Source of the DNA: Symsagittifera roscoffensis
Lineage: Eukaryota; Xenacoelomorpha; Acoela; Convolutidae
Length of the DNA: 64,000 nucleotides
NCBI RefSeq assembly: GCF_963678635.1
Contig: NC_087068.1
Span: forward strand, 11,414,027-11,478,026
Reading direction: 5' to 3'
Under the pieces are notes generated by a model that was given only the letters and a program-made list of their open reading frames with translations, searched no databases and was not told the DNA's origin. Below, piece by piece: positions 35,601 through 39,948 of this stretch; positions within the stretch are counted from its first letter, which is position 1, and every line of letters begins with the position of its first letter. The position numbers were made by a program, and so were the translations under genes.

Positions 35601-38016
35601 GCAAGCGCAGTAGCAGTACCACATGCGTCAATAATTGTCCGCACAACCGCTCTTCAGTTTTCGGAATAAAAGAAATGTAGAAGTTCAGGAGAGTTGCTCC
35701 ATTTCGAGAATCGGAAAGTTTGATTCATTAATCACCCAAAGAGTTCTCTCCCTAATTTTTTTGAACAGCTGATAATTCCTAAAACAAAAATCAAAAATAG
35801 TTTTTATTGATAAATTTTTCGTGATTGGTAAACTACATTCATTGAAAAATTTAGGTTCATTGACTATATGCATTGAAAATTTTAGGTTCATTGCGTAAAT
35901 ACATCACCCCATAAATGTTTATAGCAATTTATAAGGTCACATATTTAGGTGTTGAATCAAGAGTTTTCGATAAACTACTGATCACAAAATTTTGATTGCT
36001 CTAAGCAAGTTTTCAAATTTTAATGATCAGTTGTTATTGATCTGGGGGGACGATCTTTCAAATGGTTAATGGAGCAATCCCTCCAAACTTGTGCCTCTCC
36101 GGATATCTTCATTTCTGTCATTGCGGACACCGAAGAGCTACTTTTCGGACAACTATTGACGCATAATGAAAGCGATTTCGCGGACAATCTACCTTTAACC
36201 CCAGACCACATCATCTTTGAAAGATCTTTCATTTATACAGCTACAGCTGAATTCAGCAACGATCAATAAAACTAGACTGTCTAAGAAGTTTTGGAGAGCG
36301 GTGAAGAAGATGATTTTTTCTTTTTTCTTGTCATTTTTCCGTCAATTTTGAGCTGTTTCGTTTTAATTGTGAATCAGTTTTTAATAGGTTTTGAAGACAT
36401 AAAATCAATCTTACTATTTTATCAGTTTCACTCAAATTGATTAGTTTATTTATTTTTTTGTCAATAAATATGGATAAATTCAGTCTGTTTTGGGCAGTTT
36501 AAAGGGCGTTGATTGGTTGATAAATTTCACGCATTCGGTCCTTTGGTAATGAAAATAACCCCCCCCCCCCCCATTGTCTTACCCTGAAGTCTTCGCTCTC
36601 CGCCACTATAGTCAATGGGATCAAGCGCTGTATGGGAATCTTCTTCTTCACTGGGAACAGGGCCCTCCTGCCTTTCAGTCTGGCATTGGTGATCTCAAAC
36701 ACCCGCTTGCTCCTCCTTGCATCCACAGGGTAGCGCAGGACGGGCACTTGGTGCTTGGGCCTTCATAAATTAAAAATCTTCAAATTAAGATCATTTATAG
36801 TCAGGGGCACATTTAGGAAGAGGGGCGGGGGCGGACGCCTCCCCGTCTCAAGGATTCGACTCCCTGTCAACCGAAAGGGTCCCCCTTTAGTAGTTTTTTA
36901 AGATATTCTAAATGGCACCAATATATACTAATATTGAAGGGGAGCGCGTGCCGAAAAAACGCAATTTTTGGTTATAATTTTCTAAAAGTGCCTAAAAGCT
37001 CTTTTTGGCCAGTTTTTTTAATTAGCCTGTGGCGCATAAATTTTGGCCAAAATGGAGACTTTATAGTGTCCTAAGAGTGCTCGAAAAAAAAGTGGTCGAC
37101 CTTAAAGAAGTCGACAAAATTTGCTATTTTTTTTTTTTCAAAATACCACCATTCCCCCCCCCCCCTTGAGAAAATCCTAGATCGCAAAATTTAAGAAAAG
37201 CTACAGCTCGCAAAGTTTTGAAAATCAATTTTTAACGACAAAATTTTGGTTTAAGCTCACTTCGCGGCGATAACCGGCTCTAAATTTTCCTATTAAATCC
37301 TACCCTCTTGAAGCGACCGCGGTGGTGAGACTAACTACTTTTTTTTTTAAATTCGAATTAATTTTTGTTGTCAGTTGTCGCATTACGCTAAACTTACTCC
37401 ATCAGGGGTTTCAGTGAAAAAAAAGACTGCCAAAATCATAGGGCGTCCCCCCCCCCTTCATGGGGAAGATGCGTCCGTCAAAAAGGTTAAATTATTTCGG
37501 GAAAGTTAACGAAATATATCAGCCTAGGTTTTCATAATAGACGAATGAAAATTAAAGCCCAGTTGTCTTCATTGCGATAGCAATTTGCATAAATGAATTG
37601 ACCTCCGTGTATAAATCGTTTTTACAAGATGGGATCTCTTTTACTAAATCCCCCTTCGGGTACCTAGTAACGAGTATCGCCCCTTAAAGAAATAAATCAA
37701 CGGTTAAGCATATCAGAATTTTATACCTAATAACGATTACCTCCCTCTCCTCTTTTGCAGAAGGGGGGATATAGTTAAAGAGATCCGAAAAATGTTCAAC
37801 TCACTTGATAACGGGTGGAAACTTCTTCACAAAGCTCCGTTGAGATGTTTTTGTCTCATCGTCGTCATCGTCATTTTCTTCGTCATCAGATTTGACGTTA
37901 TTTTCATTCCTGATGAAATTTCTGCCCTCCTGATGCTGGTCTACTTTTGGGAAGTCAAGACTGTGTCTCGAATCATCAACTAGCCAGGTTTTGTCAAAAC
38001 CACGCAGCAGCGTCAT
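8392..38016 (-). CDS. Unrecognised five-exon gene, 312 residues, with transposon-filled introns
   Basis: Predicted exons, in order of transcription: 37805-38016, 36583-36760, 25055-25215, 22367-22538 and 8392-8607. Phases are consistent at every junction (2, 0, 2, 0), and the total is 939 nt including TAA. The protein starts MTLLRGFDKTWLVDDS, has an acidic run (DDEENDDDDDE, residues about 44-54), a basic conserved-looking block (RRSKRVFEITNARLKGRRA), a CTKC pair in exon 3 and a charged, probably helical tail. I recognise no family. Exons are clearly GC-richer than the introns. Intron 2 (11.4 kb) contains two Gypsy copies and their host repeats; intron 4 (13.8 kb) contains a full Gypsy element and a MULE. 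Donors of exons 3 and 4 are weak, so extra or shifted exons are possible. Exons 1-2 are the best supported. Confidence 0.45.
8764..8929 (+). mobile_element. Family D MITE-like element, left part (split by the Gypsy insertion)
   Basis: Begins TGTTCCGACT, the inverted complement of AGTCGGAACA at 19142-19151. Outside it lies a GC hairpin (CAGGGCGAGGCCCTG, 8748-8762) that also flanks the D copy at 44624-45110. The right part resumes after the Gypsy element. Confidence 0.65.
8925..8929. repeat. Target site duplication CCAAT, left copy
   Basis: CCAAT directly precedes the 5' LTR and recurs at 18820-18824 directly after the 3' LTR. A 5-bp duplication fits Ty3/Gypsy integration. Confidence 0.8.
8930..9279 (+). 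repeat. 5' LTR of family A element
   Basis: Begins TGTTATCCATACGGATATC and ends GGGTATAACA. Nearly identical to 18470-18819. Confidence 0.9.
9279..9677 (+). pseudogene. gag: Family A Gag, N-terminal frame
   Basis: Starts at the ATG whose A is the last LTR base and whose TG belongs to the primer binding site, so the first codons (MAQ) are set by LTR and PBS sequence. About 90 residues look like Gag (KASAEPPVEWDKWNQQ, KDGVNLNKLL). Coding similarity then passes to the +2 frame at about 9545-9560, where the next frame takes over. This is either a frameshift mutation or, less likely, a programmed shift. The tail of this frame after about residue 95 is probably not translated product. Confidence 0.6.
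9280..9297 (+). promoter_or_regulatory. Primer binding site of family A element
   Basis: TGGCGCAGCCAGCAC directly follows the 5' LTR. TGGCGCAG-type sites, complementary to a tRNA 3' end, are known from several Gypsy elements. It overlaps the gag start codon. Confidence 0.7.
9548..10933 (+). CDS. gag-pr: Family A Gag (C-terminal) and aspartic protease
   Basis: The 461-codon frame carries Gag matrix/capsid-like sequence, a Gly/Arg-rich basic stretch (GRGRGG), two zinc knuckles at about residues 224-262 (CFKCGN...C and CNKCTKRGHFARLC), and a retropepsin active site ADTGSPTSF at about residue 344 followed by ILGRNLL. Gag packages the element RNA, and the protease matures the polyprotein. From 10297 onward this sequence is also present in the second duplicated copy. 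The frame closes with TAG, and the RT frame follows in a different phase. Confidence 0.8.
   Translation: MENQCQHLDNLGPTVDGIPWEEADIKCRSYIYLCLGTEGQRRLTQYYPNIKIQDTSTREFWTLLTRLFVKERNVTFDRYEAFTPKQGKTESLEEFHCGLTELVVKGNFKCTACNDGGLESEIVRDLFTANMSYDEVQKDLLAETKTPAQALDYAVKREKGLENQVHIRKQGTSNSHTGLPNIKSEPVNFVQKRGGYRSQQRGGRGRGGQTSRNYPEKAGQKKDCFKCGNAFSANHLAQCPARDKICNKCTKRGHFARLCKSTEVNAIQEDNQQQQDLQDTDMTAYVNYLQAGDVIPGWELIHPDDTSTNWINFEPRRAEELLDTDLKGHFIRVRSEKNNIVFIADTGSPTSFVNEKAANLLATTVKSAVRTRMKDDNEANKMVCSNGYKFPSLGRLTAPIESGGWTIHTASFIVVDDRRANILGRNLLPQIGIQLHQERKPVGKSILQVNSVKNSDTQIAT
10297..12930 (+). repeat. Internal tandem duplication in family A, copy 1 (2.63 kb)
   Basis: Starts at CAAGAGGGGTCATTTTGC inside the second Gag zinc knuckle and ends at GGAGAC. 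It is repeated at 12931-15563 with roughly 1% differences. The junction at 12930/12931 fuses GGAGAC to CAAGAGG with two or three bases of shared sequence. Confidence 0.9.
10988..12382 (+). CDS. pol: Family A reverse transcriptase-RNase H, copy 1
   Basis: 464 codons. RT fingers motif SPIVITVKKDGSIKLAMD, the STIDLRYAYSQLPL block and the catalytic FLDD at about residue 180 are present, followed by connection sequence and RNase H (IVCDASREGIGAAL near 330, NELELLAAVWAIE near 370, TDHQAL near 398, then LTRWIDRL). All these are intact, so this copy may still encode an active enzyme. The frame ends at TAG (12380-12382), and integrase-side coding resumes in another frame. Confidence 0.85.
   Translation: MVHTQFLSEFKALQQRGRRIPIHIQEKVEHEIRSLIDQGHITRLEKCNDNQFISPIVITVKKDGSIKLAMDSKQINNSIHKNKYQMPNIDVLLDNIAQSAQEGTNKPGTTYFSTIDLRYAYSQLPLDETTRTQCNFSIIGGKATGTYQFQTGFYGLTDMPAEFQKAIDLTLNNEKDTFAFLDDILIISHGTKEQHIEKLTKVLNKLNTENMAISIDKCKIGCREVEWLGFIINEHGTIPMQKKTDAIINLPYLKTFKQLKSFMGSVHHLNKFIPNLAQLCNPLRPLLSTANKFNFHWSEENGKAFKNILNAVKNITENRHFVSDRDTRIVCDASREGIGAALEQNTPDGWATIAYASRSLNSCEQKYSVNELELLAAVWAIEHFKYYLYGRRFTLITDHQALVSALKSNRGNKTYQSRLTRWIDRLIPFDFDIHDLAGSKMGLIDYISRHPENHNLRRTGTKTS
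12388..12966 (+). pseudogene. Family A linker after RNase H, copy 1, cut by the duplication junction
   Basis: Open frame encoding the polar region between RNase H and integrase. At 12930/12931 it runs into duplicated Gag zinc-knuckle sequence and then stops, so the integrase is missing from this copy. Confidence 0.7.
13025..13566 (+). pseudogene. Family A protease region, copy 2, frameshifted
   Basis: Same sequence as the end of the gag-protease frame, with ADTGSPTSF intact. It has lost one base at about 13310 relative to copy 1, which splits the domain into two overlapping frames (13025-13369 and 13324-13566). There is no complete Gag upstream because the duplication starts inside the zinc knuckle. 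Confidence 0.8.
13621..14859 (+). pseudogene. Family A RT-RNase H, copy 2, truncated by nonsense change
   Basis: Matches copy 1 through RT (FLDD present) and most of RNase H, then a single base difference creates TAA at 14857-14859, shortly after TDHQAL. The last 52 codons of the copy-1 frame are therefore lost. A few other missense differences are scattered through it. Confidence 0.85.
15021..16511 (+). CDS. int: Family A linker and integrase
   Basis: 496 codons from a non-ATG frame start. The first 180 residues repeat the polar linker of 12388-12930. An HHCC zinc-binding module follows (THLTHPGQGG near 280, CKNC near 314), then the RNase-H-fold core: D348 (LDFAGPL), D407 (IRCDQAQGF) and, 35 residues later, D443 (IGMVDKSN). 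Gypsy integrases have DD35E, so the third acidic residue is Asp instead of Glu here. Integrase inserts the cDNA into the host genome. The frame stops at TAG, and integrase C-terminal-type sequence continues in the next frame. Confidence 0.8.
   Translation: MIDDFVKCVEFQDSSSINFASNNVKTINYLGTKKLKRNENFTSSNSVQTQTAFTVRSQLLKSSRSPFKSISVHPNFKTNPTMNRQLQQGMSLPPFRRLTRKSHNSAQTQLTFSPINYASFNALISKPPPPELTFSDVTHQVIPSKESFTFNRIENEKVDAIRQTLELKQSQDTECQTQTGDNHSTRQDTECQTIANIEEEDIPMFRKNLRKVMDVDFLAAATKRDKNLSPLLTMVRQQKWNNVKDCYGPYFYNVRHRLSVSDNILLYDDRVVIPKQLRPTHLTHPGQGGMLEAAKHVWYPYLHRDTVATAQNCKNCREKGKNFKVISGKQHYTTLDAVVEPNEEIQLDFAGPLPDENDKEVYILVGVDRFSRFPYAKVVTNNKADTIIRFMQNHIVNQGVPRAIRCDQAQGFRAKKFLIYCKTHNIKLIFAPVDDHRAIGMVDKSNRPYKLASDVAELIKTLRITPNTSTKVTPFESHYGRKANTPLSNLSTSKKY
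16527..17426 (+). CDS. Family A 3' frame 1 (probable integrase C-terminal region)
   Basis: 299 codons. The N-terminal 80 residues contain a 105-bp (35-codon) in-frame duplication. The middle is polar, with an acidic DSSDEEFD. The C-terminal half contains RAPLIFLKDRFKGP and NYSPHTAWIR followed by QPRVIRHDGLAF, which resembles the beta-rich tail that follows Gypsy integrase cores. No signal peptide or membrane span is visible, so it is not envelope-like. It is separated from the integrase frame by one stop codon and a phase change. Confidence 0.6.
   Translation: MFRQKSTIKTSAVGGNNVGKFKQKPTPDHQYVPEPTFNPAPVGGNSAVGGNNVGKFKQKPTPDHQYVPEPTFNPAPPAQNNTEQIATEANQRTNTNSGKRRAQNQPGAVPNTDAVTLDSSDEEFDRRLLQKFPIGAHLPLSNKPYEIRSLQESFLKEKSNDFENLRTRNPIRLLTRQEKQNLQRAPLIFLKDRFKGPAHTINPKTGLRLEQIARKTGTIARKTKNPGTFGAQFKIIENGAIMNYSPHTAWIREDGKQPRVIRHDGLAFIPDPRVYGKFRPAALKDFVAYKHHQELNRVF
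16557..16766 (+). repeat. 105-bp in-frame tandem duplication inside family A 3' frame
   Basis: The segment from AGCGCTGTCGGCGGAAACAA repeats after exactly 105 bp, preserving the reading frame and duplicating 35 residues. Confidence 0.85.
17534..18280 (+). CDS. Family A 3' frame 2, unknown function
   Basis: 248 codons, Ser/Thr/Lys-rich and low in hydrophobic residues, with PQGRISPKKKSKAD and STRTRKSTLAGKLGN. It is probably disordered; no signal peptide, membrane segment or known domain is seen. It may be an accessory protein or a C-terminal extension of the polyprotein. It ends about 190 bp before the 3' LTR. Confidence 0.5.
   Translation: MNRRALGPHKLLSTFASKNQKNARDRSKPNTQRLPAKSIPQGRISPKKKSKADPTTIQFECDTSISLSSDTDLDHKTPSPSKQPAAKRIDLKATPETNSPEIRRSTRTRKSTLAGKLGNAIPIGHISTNTEASITVATIEYPNTEDITTNEASISNLIDKCDNKQTTGNEEITAYLSPSLKTSEEIVCTEVHMSSDTPENARETAKTDTPPRTTSSRYILDKPKITEDSFSKDFEDAMNFLQSISRIR
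18457..18469 (+). promoter_or_regulatory. Polypurine tract of family A element
   Basis: AAAAGGCGGGAAA lies directly before the 3' LTR, as expected for the plus-strand DNA primer. Confidence 0.7.
18470..18819 (+). repeat. 3' LTR of family A element
   Basis: Begins TGTTATCCATACGGAAATC and ends GGGATTCACA, followed by CCAAT (18820-18824), the second target duplication copy. Confidence 0.9.
18825..19151 (+). mobile_element. Family D MITE-like element, right part
   Basis: Continues the sequence broken at 8929 (TATGACAAATAGG...) and ends CGAAAGTCGGAACA, the inverted partner of TGTTCCGACT at 8764. Joined length is about 490 bp, matching the minus-oriented copy at 44624-45110 (487 bp). Confidence 0.65.
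19306..19503 (+). other. GC-richer open segment of unknown origin
   Basis: 65 open codons ending in TGA, encoding a Ser/Thr-rich peptide (VSVTSSPPEAKLSVSTKTT). The GC content stands out from its surroundings. There is no recognised domain and no convincing acceptor. It could be a terminal exon or a transposon remnant. Confidence 0.2.
19905..20060. repeat. Dispersed repeat shared with 43676-43868
   Basis: The block around ACATCCCTTTAACAATATCA through GCTCGAGGGTTTC recurs near 43680-43868 in the same orientation with small differences. A degraded minus-oriented family D fragment follows at about 20100-20260. Confidence 0.6.
20645..20720 (+). repeat. Possible tRNA-derived SINE head
   Basis: GTGGCACAGTCAGTAAG resembles a pol III A box, and GAGATCGAACCTCA about 50 bp later resembles a B box. 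The spacing is longer than in a tRNA and no cloverleaf folds well, so this is tentative. Confidence 0.25.
21040..21260 (+). pseudogene. MULE transposase fragment, inactivated
   Basis: Plus-strand translation contains RINNALEGFHRGFELMLQ followed by KFIEANQRQQSL, the NNxLEGxHxxF block of MULE (FLYWCH-associated) transposases. Two in-frame stops (one TAG where a Trp is usual) interrupt about 70 residues. It is the only coding remnant between the inverted ends of the surrounding element. Confidence 0.6.
22020..22262. repeat. Fragments of family D and family E repeats
   Basis: 22020-22150 carries the CTACGCGTCAACAGAGC and TTACGAAAAATGGTCGCAGG blocks of family D. 22175-22262 carries the GAGGAGTTTGACTCCCTCGG block of family E. 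Confidence 0.4.
22367..22538 (-). CDS. Exon 4 of the unknown minus-strand gene
   Basis: The acceptor GTGTTTGTTTCCAG is followed by an open frame encoding PALSDGKRGGLGDTSMYQTW, then LLELQPYLDMRDKMQRNRLK and a Lys/Glu run. It begins with one base completing a codon from exon 3. The donor before GTTGTT at 22366 gives phase 0, matching exon 5; GTATCC at about 22338 is an alternative with another phase. A poly-C-bearing MITE-like element lies about 40 bp upstream of the acceptor. Confidence 0.45.
22575..22725. mobile_element. Short MITE-like element, family F
   Basis: The ends GTTAACTACCCCCCC and, inverted, GTTAGCTATACCCCC form imperfect terminal inverted repeats over about 150 bp. A better-preserved relative is at 37632-37786. 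Confidence 0.45.
22740..22985 (-). repeat. Degenerate family D repeat
   Basis: Reverse-oriented copy containing TTTGTGCTCGGGACGGATTT, the CATAAAGTTGTGGCGGTTTC block and GCTGTTAACGAGTAAC. Confidence 0.5.
22990..24150. other. Intronic interval, nothing recognised
   Basis: AT-rich sequence inside predicted intron 3. There is no splice-bounded exon or transposon end that I can support. Confidence 0.4.
24170..24560 (-). pseudogene. Dead LINE reverse transcriptase fragment
   Basis: Minus-strand frames contain ETISFLPVPRNEFLN, then QYGSKSRSRTVDTIITMLI, then DLDTVDHSNYLRKLNF in a shifted frame. These align with the order PISLLP..., QFGFR..STVDAI and DLSKAFDTVDH of LINE reverse transcriptases. Several stops and at least one frameshift disrupt it. 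Confidence 0.5.
24570..25054. other. Intronic interval, nothing recognised
   Basis: AT-rich. A short GTAGAGTATAG/GACCTCTGTGG motif occurs twice near 24970-25060, without clear meaning. Confidence 0.3.
25055..25215 (-). CDS. Exon 3 of the unknown minus-strand gene
   Basis: A strong acceptor (CCCCCCTAATTTCAG) leads into VLQDGDEWERVQFAVKERAA, then KEHHDVTEEEQ and a CTKC pair. It enters in phase 0 as exon 2 requires. To meet exon 4 it must end in phase 2, possible before GTCACT (25054) or before GTGTGC a little upstream. The better donor GTGAGA at 25116 is phase 0 and would need another exon. Confidence 0.45.
25393..26101 (+). repeat. Host repeat C, copy 1 left part (split by element B1)
   Basis: Contains GCACGCGCTCACCCTCAAAA, GGGGGATCCTCGCCTGCGAC and CAAATCATATTCTCCTTCAC blocks that recur in reverse at 30771-31445 and forward at 31482-32096. 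It resumes for about 30 bp at 30278 after the B1 insertion. Confidence 0.75.
26102..26359 (-). repeat. 3' LTR of B1
   Basis: On the minus strand begins TGTGGTACTGC and ends ATATTACA. About 258 bp, clearly diverged from the 5' LTR, indicating an older insertion than family A. Confidence 0.8.
26541..27717 (-). pseudogene. B1 3' reading frames, fragmented
   Basis: Several minus frames (27717-27451, 27391-27206, 27213-27010, 26858-26541) encode polar, charged segments such as ENETRQQSRVKWALSEDQQ, MALSDDCILVDIFLAAPIQ and EANVRWNEELKDAATKDIGW. Their position just before the 3' LTR parallels the unknown 3' frames of family A. No integrase DDE core is visible in B1. No function is assigned. Confidence 0.5.
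28070..28778 (-). pseudogene. B1 RT thumb and RNase H remnants
   Basis: MRSFLASLNQVSEYIPNPAP (RT connection) is followed by FEWGEKHTTVFESIKNAV and then by the RNase H tail YRSRLTRWLDRLLPYQ and GIVDFLSRQ. Stops interrupt it. The same block is in B2 at 32223-32940. Confidence 0.75.
29692..30015 (-). pseudogene. gag: B1 Gag N-terminal fragment
   Basis: 107 residues beginning MAQSAGLSAQDN, with SASLDPPRQLKTWLVQF and ANAIAARELRDKLARY. The ATG overlaps the LTR end and primer binding site exactly as in family A. Nearly identical to 35038-35361. Confidence 0.75.
30015..30277 (-). repeat. 5' LTR of B1
   Basis: 263 bp. On the minus strand it ends GTAGGGTATCACA and is followed by a TGGCGCAGTCGG primer binding site. 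Confidence 0.85.
30278..30770. repeat. Right flank of B1, duplicated at 35624-36110
   Basis: Starts with the remainder of repeat C (TGCGTCAATAATTGTCCGCA), then non-coding spacer. The same sequence follows B2, showing that B1 and B2 descend from one insertion plus a later duplication. Confidence 0.7.
30771..31445 (-). repeat. Host repeat C, inverted copy
   Basis: Reverse complement of the C copies at 25393 and 31482. It carries the intact sequence across the family B insertion site. With 31482-32096 it forms a palindrome with arms of about 620 bp. Confidence 0.75.
31482..32096 (+). repeat. Host repeat C, copy 2 left part
   Basis: Direct copy of 25393-26060, ending abruptly at GAATGATGA, where it is fused to the interior of element B2. 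Confidence 0.75.
32223..32940 (-). pseudogene. B2 RT thumb-RNase H remnant
   Basis: Nearly identical to 28070-28813 of B1, including RSRLTRWLDRLLPYQ and GKDMGIVDFLSRQ. Confidence 0.75.
33035..33909 (-). pseudogene. B2 protease and RT N-terminal remnants
   Basis: In reading order: ILGLDLWGQVG (protease end), FVITVKKYDSIRLALN (RT fingers), and GDIPAQFQKTKDRTT (RT palm). They are in different frames with stops, so inactive. Confidence 0.7.
35038..35361 (-). pseudogene. gag: B2 Gag N-terminal fragment
   Basis: 107 residues beginning MAQSAGLSAQDN, close to the B1 copy. Confidence 0.75.
35361..35623 (-). repeat. 5' LTR of B2
   Basis: 263 bp, nearly identical to 30015-30277, followed by the same host flank (TGCGTCAATAATTG). 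Confidence 0.85.
35624..36265. repeat. Right flank of B2 and truncated inverted repeat C
   Basis: Matches 30278 to about 30920 (with GGACGATCTTTCAAATG and ACAGCTACAGCTGAATTCAG) and then diverges. It marks the right end of the duplicated C-B-C unit. Confidence 0.7.
36559..36572. repeat. Poly-C tract (14 C)
   Basis: Homopolymer 11 bp past the donor of predicted exon 2. Similar C runs occur at 22586, 37154, 37447, 45606 and 47562. Confidence 0.9.
36583..36760 (-). CDS. Exon 2 of the unknown minus-strand gene
   Basis: 178 nt, GC-rich against AT-rich flanks. It enters with one base completing a Lys codon from exon 1, then encodes PKHQVPVLRYPVDARRSKRV, ITNARLKGRRALFPVKKKIP and PLTIVAESEDFR. It ends phase 0 at a good donor (AGG before GTAAGA). 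The arginine/lysine-rich block looks conserved but is not recognised. Confidence 0.6.
36795..37190 (+). mobile_element. Family E repeat copy with 12-C tract
   Basis: Begins GGGGCACATTTAGGAAGAGG and ends CTTGAGAAAATCCTAGATCG. The poly-C run at 37154-37165 sits just before the right inverted end. It lies inside intron 1 of the minus-strand gene. Confidence 0.6.
37191..37630. other. Intronic interval, nothing recognised
   Basis: Remainder of intron 1 of the minus gene, with a 10-C run at 37447. No coding or repeat structure is supported. Confidence 0.35.
37632..37786. mobile_element. Short MITE, family F, 155 bp
   Basis: The left end GGATCTCTTTTACTAAATCC and the inverted right end GGATCTCTTTAACTATATCC match at about 22 of 25 positions. 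Non-coding, and lies just downstream of the exon 1 donor of the minus-strand gene. Confidence 0.65.
37805..38016 (-). CDS. Exon 1 of the unknown minus-strand gene (start codon)
   Basis: The ATG at 38016 is preceded by an in-frame TAA, supporting it as the start. 70 codons encode MTLLRGFDKTWLVDDSRHSL, an acidic run DDEENDDDDDE and FVKKFPPVI, ending in phase 2 at a strong GTGAGT donor. The phase fits exon 2 exactly across a 1044-bp intron. Confidence 0.6.
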
Positions 38017-38019
38017 TTG

Positions 38020-38460
38020 TAATAAATTGAATAAATTTTAATCAATTAGTTTCAATTTGCTATTAAAACCGAACAGAATACAATTTGGAAAATTTTGATT
38101 GAAAACCTTAAAATGATCGCGGGTTTTGAAGTCTGTTAAATTGACACAAACATGATAGATGTTCTATTAAATTGACACAATGGTAAACGCGATTCTATTA
38201 AGCGTGAAAGTTACCATAAAAACCCTTCAGGTGAAAAATTGATAATAAAACACAGTTTATAGTAATACCAGTAATACCAACACATTTTATAGCCCTGTCT
38301 TTGTATAACCAGCTGTCCAAACAGTCATAAATTAGAACAAAACTGAAAATATTAGAACAAAGACCCGAATGTTCAGATTGTATTTTAACCTACCTAGTTT
38401 TTGGCGAGAAAAAAACATATTTACAAAAAGGATTTTGCCTTTTTTTATATAGTTTGAATA
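38020..38460. other. Upstream region of the minus-strand gene
   Basis: AT-rich. It should contain the promoter of the minus-strand gene, but no convincing TATA or initiator stands out. TAAATTGACACAA occurs twice at about 38138-38180. Confidence 0.3.
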
Positions 38461-38553
38461 ATGTCAAATACAATTTGAATAATGCAAACAAACAATGTCA
38501 AATATAATTTGAATAATGCAAACAAACAATGTCAAATACAATTTGAATAATGT
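38461..38553. repeat. Tandem repeat, about 37 bp, 2.5 copies
   Basis: AATGTCAAATAYAATTTGAA followed by TAATGCAAACAAAC repeats in direct tandem. Confidence 0.85.
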
Positions 38554-38762
38554 TGCCTAAAAATGTTTATTATTTAGATTAATTGGCGCGCTTCGAATCA
38601 AGTAGTATCAACAATGAGTTGAAATTAAAATTACGAAAACGAATTAAACGAATTACTGCAAAACAGAAAGGTAACTGTCTTGGAACCGTATATCGGATCA
38701 AGTTATCAGCTAAACAAGAGACTGCAATTTTTTCAAAAAAAAGTTTATTTGTAGCTGAAACG

Positions 38763-39018
38763 AAATGTACGGTTTTAATGTCATATATTACTTCACACCT
38801 CATTTTTTTGGGGTACTTGAAAAAACAAAATAAAACAAAAACTCTCAAATAACAGGTTGGTTTCATTTTCGCTCATAACTTTGACAGAACTGAACGTTTT
38901 GTTGTTTTGAACTTTAGTATCTCATTCCAATAATTTTATCAGTAAAAAAACTCAAAATCAACGCAAAACAAGAGCGTCTCTGAAATTTTATAATGTAAAA
39001 GAATCCCATGATTGAAAT
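38763..39018. repeat. Left flank repeat of the satellite, matched at 43424-43640
   Basis: TGTACGGTTTTAATGTCATA through TGAAATTTTATAAT recurs right of the main array in the same orientation, so the satellite lies between two direct copies of the same sequence. Confidence 0.7.
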
Positions 39019-39948
39019 TTAGAAAAAGTGGTACACTGAAAATTATCAAATATTCAACACAAAATTTTCATAATGAAAAAAAAACTTCTTCGTTCGAATA
39101 TTTTAAAAGGTTTTGGTTTGGAACAGTATTCAAGTTAGGAATACAATTTGTAACCAGCGACAATTCCTAACATGCGACAAGTCGTAACAAGTCTTGGGCA
39201 AGAAGGATAAGTTTGCTGCGCTTCGCTCCGCTGCGCTTACATCCGGAACGCGTGGAATACTGAGCGTAATCAGTGTCCCCCATTTAATCTACTGGTACGA
39301 ATTGTAGCTGTTTAAGAAGCGCTACCTGTTACGGAATATCGCCTGTTAAGAATTGTTCACGAGTACTCAATTTAGAGTTTTCAATTTGTCTTGAGAAGTA
39401 CATAAACCCAAAAAAATGTTGATGAATTATTTTCGTCAGTTTTATAAATCTTTTGACCTTGACCCATAGAGCCCAATTGAACAACAGTAAAGTTTCAAAT
39501 TGCTTTGAACCTCTGATTTCAACCAAAAAATCAAGAAAAGTTTTGCGCACGCTTCTTTTTTTCTGCATTTATAGAAGATACTGAGCGAAAGCTTTGACTA
39601 AAAGCTGATGAAATTATTTGAAGGAAATTGTTTTGGACCCGTTAATTGTTCAGATTTAAATTCAGAGAGGTGTTCTTATCATGGAGACAATCTTGTAAAC
39701 AGCACACGTCAATTCCGAATTTAAGAAGTCAAAATGGTCTAGGCATTGTATTGCGTAATGACAACAGATACAGAAAACAATATAGTTCTGGTTTCAGAAA
39801 ATGAAATTCACTAGTTTCTACGATTGTGAAGTTTTTATTTTTCAGCCATTAAGGCCAGACTAGTGCATAAAAATGCCGTTGACAGTTACTTCATGCATGG
39901 CCATCTGAACATAGTTCAAAGCAAAATCTGAACATAATCTGAAAAATC
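39019..39948. other. No gene recognised
   Basis: Contains a small GC-richer motif (GCTGCGCTTCGCTCCGCTGC) at about 39214-39235 and otherwise AT-rich sequence leading into the satellite. Confidence 0.35.

Larger units (their letters stand above)
32097..35623 (-). mobile_element. Family B Gypsy retrotransposon, copy B2, 3'-truncated
   Basis: Minus-oriented, with a 5' LTR at 35361-35623, Gag, protease/RT remnants and RNase H. The 3' LTR and the 3' frames present in B1 are missing; the element breaks off at 32097 into repeat C. It retains the protease and RT N-terminal part (about 32960-34150) absent from B1. Confidence 0.8.
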
